Shown: piece by piece, positions 5,259-6,086 of the stretch
Position numbering within the stretch: the stretch's first letter is position 1
How the letters are laid out: each line of letters opens with the position of its first letter
Assembly (NCBI GenBank): GCA_900290315.1
Contig: OKRF01000363.1
Coordinates: 138-6,223, forward strand
From: Candidatus Sulfopaludibacter sp. SbA3
GTDB taxonomy: Bacteria > Acidobacteriota > Terriglobia > Bryobacterales > Bryobacteraceae
Direction: 5' to 3'
DNA length: 6,086 nt
Position numbers and translations under genes: made by a program
The notes under the pieces: model-generated
Database searches by the model: none
Seen by the model: the letters and a program-made list of their open reading frames with translations, nothing else
Told to the model about the DNA's origin: nothing

Positions 5259-6011
5259 ATGAGGGGAATCTTACCAGCAGTATTCGGAATGGCGGCGATG
5301 GTGGGGACAATTGCCGCTCAACCGCAACCCGCGGGTGCGCCCGCTTTTGAAGTAGCCTCGGTGAAACCGGCCGAAGGTGGCGGCCCTCCAGGCGACATGC
5401 CGCACAACATGGACCCATCGCCCGGTCACCTGGCCATGCGCAATGTGCCGCTGCGTTACGCCATTGAGTGGGCATTCGACCTGAAGGACTATCAGATCTC
5501 CGGGCCGGAGTGGATCAAGGTGGACGAGCGCTACGACATTGTGGCCAAGGCTGCCGGACCCGCCACCGACGACCAGATGAAACCCATGCTGCAGGCCCTG
5601 CTGCTGCAGCGGTTTCAGATGAAGGTTCACAAGGAGACCAAGGACCTGCCGGTGTACGCGCTGGTGCTGGGCAAGGGACCGCCCAAGGTGAAAGAAGTCC
5701 CCGCCGACGGCCAACCTGGCTTGCGTGGTGACCCTAACGGCGTGACGTTTCACCAGTTCGGGCTTTGGCGCCTGGCCTTCCTGCTGACGCGCAGAATGGA
5801 CCGGCCGGTGCTTGACTTGACGGGACTCAAGGGCGTCTACGATTACAGCATCGATATTTCGGGATTGGGCCGGCCCGGCGACGACAATCCGCCCGGTCCC
5901 TCCATCTTTTCCGCCGTCCAGCAGGATCTCGGAATGAAGCTGGAAGCGCGCAAAGAACCTGTCGAGGTCCTGTTCATCGACCACGTGGAGAAGGTGCCGA
6001 CGGCGAATTGA
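5259..6011 (+). CDS. Secreted TIGR03435 family protein (function unknown)
   Basis: A 250-residue exported protein of the family named from Candidatus Solibacter usitatus; no biochemical function is known to me. Residues 1-20 are a signal peptide (MRGILPAVFGMAAMVGTIAA, cleavage likely before Gln21). Family hallmarks appear in order: FEVASVKP (30-37), MRNVPLRYAIEWAF (60-73), GPEWIKVDERYDIVAKA (82-98), MLQALLLQRFQMKVHKETKDL (110-130), PVYALVLGKGPPKV (131-144), RPVLDLTGLKGVYDYSIDI (182-200) and SIFSAVQQDLGMKLEARKEP (215-234), followed by VEVLFIDHVEK (235-245). Length and both ends are normal, so the gene is intact. It starts inside the preceding gene's restored stop (ATGA, 5259-5262) with AAGGA six bases upstream. 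By family knowledge, related domains are often found beside, or joined to, BlaR1-like M56 peptidases; here the partner is an ECF sigma/anti-sigma pair instead, so a sensing or envelope role is a reasonable but unproven inference. Confidence 0.92.
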   Translation: MRGILPAVFGMAAMVGTIAAQPQPAGAPAFEVASVKPAEGGGPPGDMPHNMDPSPGHLAMRNVPLRYAIEWAFDLKDYQISGPEWIKVDERYDIVAKAAGPATDDQMKPMLQALLLQRFQMKVHKETKDLPVYALVLGKGPPKVKEVPADGQPGLRGDPNGVTFHQFGLWRLAFLLTRRMDRPVLDLTGLKGVYDYSIDISGLGRPGDDNPPGPSIFSAVQQDLGMKLEARKEPVEVLFIDHVEKVPTAN

Positions 6012-6041
6012 CATCCGGCAATGGCGGCACACTTGCATGCG

Positions 6042-6078
6042 GCGATGCCATGGGAAGATCCCTGGCAGCCTGCATCGC
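6042..6078. terminator. Inverted repeat downstream of the operon, possible terminator cut by the window end
   Basis: GCGATGC (6042-6048) and GCATCGC (6072-6078) are perfect 7-base inverted arms. Inside them GGGA-AGA-TCCC (6052-6062) forms a second small hairpin. The structure begins 30 bases after the operon's last stop codon, where a terminator is expected. It is followed by GGCGCTTT at the window edge, so a T-run might start at 6084, but only three T are visible. No gene is seen in 6012-6086. Confidence 0.35.
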
Positions 6079-6086
6079 GGCGCTTT

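Larger units (their letters stand above)
4509..5262 (+). pseudogene. Secreted protein of unknown function, frameshifted near 5004-5016
   Basis: Restoring one frame change gives a 250-residue exported protein. Residues 1-21 look like a signal peptide (MTGQGWKVLL... to about AFG). The mature part has a segment RDSEGRTRREQTLSSIGPWA (74-93), then ILIQDPVKGVNYTLDP (103-118), a Glu/Arg/Pro repeat (131-145) and SLGSQIIEGVLAQGKRT (151-167). The frame then changes, and the continuation in the +1 frame reads LPAGAVGNSAPLELTVETWY, then LQVVVLGKRNDPRVGEITYR, LTNIKRAEPASSLFEVPADY, ending at TGA 5262. I recognise this pattern as an uncharacterised secreted family common in Solibacter-like Acidobacteria; its function is unknown. 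One surplus C (for example at 5013 in CCCCGCCTG) explains the shift. The restored stop overlaps the next start by ATGA, matching the other couplings in this operon, which strongly supports the corrected frame. Whether it is a true mutation or a sequencing error cannot be told here. Confidence 0.8.
4494..6011 (+). other. Open frame as sequenced: apparent 505-residue fusion, judged an artefact of a frameshift
   Basis: One frame is open from the TTG at 4494 (or ATG 4509) to the TGA at 6011, so an automatic caller would report a single protein. I do not accept it as a natural fusion. Between about 5016 and 5258 the translation is low-complexity Gly/Arg/Gln-rich text with no family resemblance, while the neighbouring frame over the same bases reads as a coherent domain. 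The fusion would also bury the second protein's good signal peptide, together with its own ribosome binding site, in the middle of the chain. See the two separate entries for the component genes. Confidence 0.75.

Noticed and set aside
5271..6038. A 255-codon minus-strand frame opposite the TIGR03435 gene
   Set aside because: It is the shadow of a full-length family member with all hallmark motifs; the antisense translation shows no domain pattern.
1..6086. Insertion sequence, CRISPR array, tRNA, rRNA or phage genes
   Set aside because: I found no transposase, no regularly spaced direct repeats, no cloverleaf-like segment and no phage structural gene on either strand.

Overview
The window looks like chromosomal DNA of a GC-rich Acidobacteriota, most likely a Candidatus Solibacter/Bryobacterales-type organism. 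The main reason is the last gene (5259-6011), a full-length member of TIGR03435, a family of uncharacterised secreted proteins that is strongly expanded in Solibacter-like Acidobacteria. The anti-sigma factor and the secreted protein before it also read like families I associate with that group. This taxonomic call is inference from protein families, not from a marker gene.

Layout: (1) 43-759 (+) is a classical short-chain dehydrogenase/reductase. (2) 782-3157 (-) is a large TPR-repeat lipoprotein, convergent with the SDR gene; only 22 bases separate their stop codons. (3) About 3158-3319 is an AT-richer divergent intergenic region with a 13-base dyad just upstream of the lipoprotein's ribosome binding site. 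(4) 3320-6011 (+) is a tight four-gene operon: ECF sigma factor, membrane-anchored zinc-binding anti-sigma factor, a secreted protein of unknown function, and a secreted TIGR03435 protein. The junctions are ATGA overlap, 11-base gap and ATGA overlap, so translation is probably coupled. (5) 6012-6086 holds no gene but has an inverted repeat that may be part of a terminator cut off by the window end.

The main anomaly is in the third operon gene. Read as given, one frame stays open from 4494/4509 to 6011 and makes an apparent 505-residue fusion. The conserved C-terminal half of the third gene is in the neighbouring frame from about 5011 to 5262, ending in an ATGA overlap with the TIGR03435 start. 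The simplest reading is one extra base (or two missing bases) near 5004-5016, either a real mutation or a sequence error. It destroys the third gene's reading frame and falsely fuses it to the fourth.

Working model (inference): the sigma factor is held inactive by the inner-membrane anti-sigma factor, whose outer domain senses an envelope condition. The two secreted proteins made from the same message are candidate sensors, ligands or effectors of that response. The TPR lipoprotein and SDR gene have no evident functional link to this operon.
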